Below are positions 62,496 through 64,000 of a stretch of DNA of 64,000 bases, piece by piece. The DNA comes from Pandoraea aquatica (lineage in GTDB: Bacteria; Pseudomonadota; Gammaproteobacteria; Burkholderiales; Burkholderiaceae), in NCBI RefSeq assembly GCF_902459565.1, contig NZ_CABPSN010000004.1:1-64000 (forward strand), written 5' to 3'. How positions within the stretch are numbered: position 1 is the stretch's first letter; each line of letters begins with the position of its first letter. Both the position numbers and the translations under genes were made by a program. The notes beneath the pieces were generated by a model. It did no database searches, was not told the DNA's origin, and saw nothing but the letters and a program-made list of their open reading frames with translations.

Positions 62496-63743
62496 ATGGG
62501 AAAGGCACTCGAAGGTGTGCGCATTCTCGACTTCACGCATGTGCAGTCCGGGCCAACGTGTACGCAATTGCTGGCCTGGTTCGGCGCAGACGTCATCAAG
62601 ATCGAGCGCGCGGGGCACGGTGATGTGACGCGCGATCAGCTGCGCGACATTCCTGACGCGGACAGCCTCTACTTCACGATGCTCAACAGCAACAAGCGTT
62701 CGATCACGCTCGATACGAAGCATCCGGAAGGCAAGGCGGTGCTTGAGCGCATGATTCGCGACTGCGACGTGCTCGTGGAGAACTTCGCACCCGGTGCGCT
62801 CGATCGCATGGGCTTCACCTGGGAGCACATTCACTCGCTGAACCCGCGCATGATCGTGGCCTCTGTGAAGGGCTTCGGCCCCGGTCCGTATCAGGACTGC
62901 AAGGTCTACGAGAACGTGGCGCAGTGCGTGGGCGGCGCAGCCTCCACCACCGGTTTCGACGACGGCCCGCCCATGGTGACGGGCGCGCAGATCGGCGACT
63001 CCGGCACGGGCCTGCATCTGGCGCTGGGCATTGTGACGGCGCTGTATCAGCGCACCATGACCGGACAGGGCCAGCGCGTGCTGGCCGCCATGCAGGACGG
63101 CGTGCTGAACCTCTGCCGCGTGAAGCTGCGCGACCAGCAGCGCCTTGAGCGCGCGCGTGTCATGGAAGAGTATCCGCAGTTCCCGAACGGTCAGTTCGGC
63201 GATGCGGTGCCGCGCGCCGGCAATGCCTCGGGCGGCGGTCAGCCGGGCTGGATTCTCAAATGCCAGGGCTGGGAGACGGATCCGAACGCGTACATCTACT
63301 TCATCACGCAGGCACCCGTGTGGGGCTCGATCTGCAAGGTGATCGGCAAGCCCGAGTGGGTCGAGCATCCGGAGTACGCAACGCCGCGTGCGCGTCTGCC
63401 GCGTCTGCGCGAGATCTTCGACACCGTCGAGCAATGGACGATGACGAAGACCAAGTTCGAGGTCATGGGCATTCTTAACGAGTACGACATTCCGTGCGGA
63501 CCGATCCTGTCGATGAAGGAAATCGCCGAAGACATGTCGCTGCGCGAGACCGGCACCATCGTCGAAGTCGACCACCCGAAGCGCGGCAAGTACCTCACCG
63601 TCGGCAACCCGATCAAGCTCTCCGACAGCCCCACGCACGTGGAGCGTTCGCCGCTGCTGGGCGAGCACACGGACGACGTGCTCGGCGAATTCGGCTACAG
63701 CCTGCAACAGATCGCGGCGCTGCGCGAAGTCGGCGCGGTCTGA
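62496..63743 (+). CDS. frc: Formyl-CoA:oxalate CoA-transferase, copy 2
   Basis: The 415-residue protein is a close paralogue of the first frc. It keeps Gln17 in [26 protein letters not shown], the catalytic Asp168 in [14 protein letters not shown] and the glycine loop [11 protein letters not shown]. Differences cluster around residues 120-170 and the C-terminal third. It has its own promoter with operator site E and is not in the oxlT-oxc-frc run. It may have a different acceptor, for example another dicarboxylic acid, or simply raise capacity. A ribosome site AGGAGG precedes ATG 62496. Confidence 0.95.
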   Translation: MGKALEGVRILDFTHVQSGPTCTQLLAWFGADVIKIERAGHGDVTRDQLRDIPDADSLYFTMLNSNKRSITLDTKHPEGKAVLERMIRDCDVLVENFAPGALDRMGFTWEHIHSLNPRMIVASVKGFGPGPYQDCKVYENVAQCVGGAASTTGFDDGPPMVTGAQIGDSGTGLHLALGIVTALYQRTMTGQGQRVLAAMQDGVLNLCRVKLRDQQRLERARVMEEYPQFPNGQFGDAVPRAGNASGGGQPGWILKCQGWETDPNAYIYFITQAPVWGSICKVIGKPEWVEHPEYATPRARLPRLREIFDTVEQWTMTKTKFEVMGILNEYDIPCGPILSMKEIAEDMSLRETGTIVEVDHPKRGKYLTVGNPIKLSDSPTHVERSPLLGEHTDDVLGEFGYSLQQIAALREVGAV

Positions 63744-63884
63744 CGAATGTGAACGGGCGCACTCCATGTAGAGCGCGCCCCAGTGTCTGCAAGAGGCAGA
63801 TGTGAATGACTTCAAGACATCGAGTCCGGCGTGCACATGGCGAACGTTGCCGTGCCGCCGGGCCGCTACAGGAATGGCAAACGC

Positions 63885-64000
63885 ATGAAGCTCTGGACCC
63901 GTTTCAAGACCTCACATGGCCGCATCGGCTTCGGCCTGCTGCAGGGCGATCAGATTCTCGAACATCGCGGCGATCTCTACGATCAGCCGGTCGCCACGGG
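63885..64000 (+). CDS. Fumarylacetoacetate hydrolase family protein, N-terminal end (runs off window)
   Basis: Only 38 complete codons are visible: MKLWTRFKTSHGRIGFGLLQGDQILEHRGDLYD, matching the N-terminal DUF2437-type stretch of FAH-family hydrolases/isomerases (for example 2-hydroxyhepta-2,4-diene-1,7-dioate isomerase-like). The frame stays open to the last base. It starts 141 bases after the second frc. AGGA lies about 12 bases upstream of the ATG. Full function cannot be judged from this fragment. Confidence 0.6.
   Translation, partial: MKLWTRFKTSHGRIGFGLLQGDQILEHRGDLYDQPVAT

Overview
The window is high-GC proteobacterial DNA with densely packed genes on both strands. Gene content (Gsi peptide importer, FdsGBAD formate dehydrogenase, paired Frc/Oxc/OxlT, IclR/GntR/RpiR regulators, Gram-negative porin, 2-oxoacid and acyl-CoA catabolism) points to the Burkholderiaceae. 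An oxalate-degrading Pandoraea is my best guess; this is inference from gene content, not a database match.

Layout. 1-1863: end of etfA and an FAD oxidoreductase. 1864-4764: a poor stretch with an IS5-like remnant, an IclR regulator and two copies of a ~100 bp palindromic repeat. 4765-7410: a general porin and an MFS organic-anion transporter. 7546-13959: an AraC regulator, then two divergent acyl-CoA catabolism units (acyl-CoA synthetase plus SDR; acyl-CoA dehydrogenase plus 3-hydroxyisobutyryl-CoA hydrolase). 14024-14941: YggT and a small conserved protein. 15426-25342: one long rpiR-iaaA-gsiABCD-P1 peptidase-M55 peptidase unit for import and breakdown of glutathione-like peptides. 25640-27462: a DUF4118/PAS membrane protein with an alpha/beta hydrolase. 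27788-32261: a four-gene sugar/glycerol-phosphate-type ABC importer. 32434-37370: UspA, a lipoprotein, RarD, an IMPase-like phosphatase, a MATE exporter and a small exported protein. 38005-43169: two tandem AspT antiporters followed by aspartate 4-decarboxylase. 43535-47366: a TpsB-like barrel protein, a LOG-family protein, a conserved hypothetical and an EamA transporter.

47480-63743 is an oxalate/formate island: fdsGBA-D (minus), a GntR/FCD regulator behind a small membrane protein (minus), a PanE-like reductase (minus), then oxlT, oxc, frc, a lone PAS protein and a second frc (plus). Oxalate would enter by OxlT in exchange for formate, be activated by Frc to oxalyl-CoA and decarboxylated by Oxc to formyl-CoA. 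Frc returns formate, which Fds oxidises to CO2 with NADH formation. The PanE-like protein may instead reduce oxalyl-CoA to glyoxylate for assimilation. The window ends inside a fumarylacetoacetate-hydrolase-family gene.

The most interesting signal is a short shared motif, ATAYCGTATATCA-like, at five intergenic places in this island: before fdsG, before the small-membrane-protein/gntR pair, before the panE-like gene, before oxlT and before the second frc. At three of them it overlaps a recognisable promoter, so the local GntR protein probably controls the island, itself included. The oxlT upstream region also holds a near-perfect 24 bp inverted repeat and two neighbouring hairpins with matching CAYAGA loops. 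A second substrate/product antiport-plus-decarboxylase system (AspT/AspD) lies 15 kb away in the same window.
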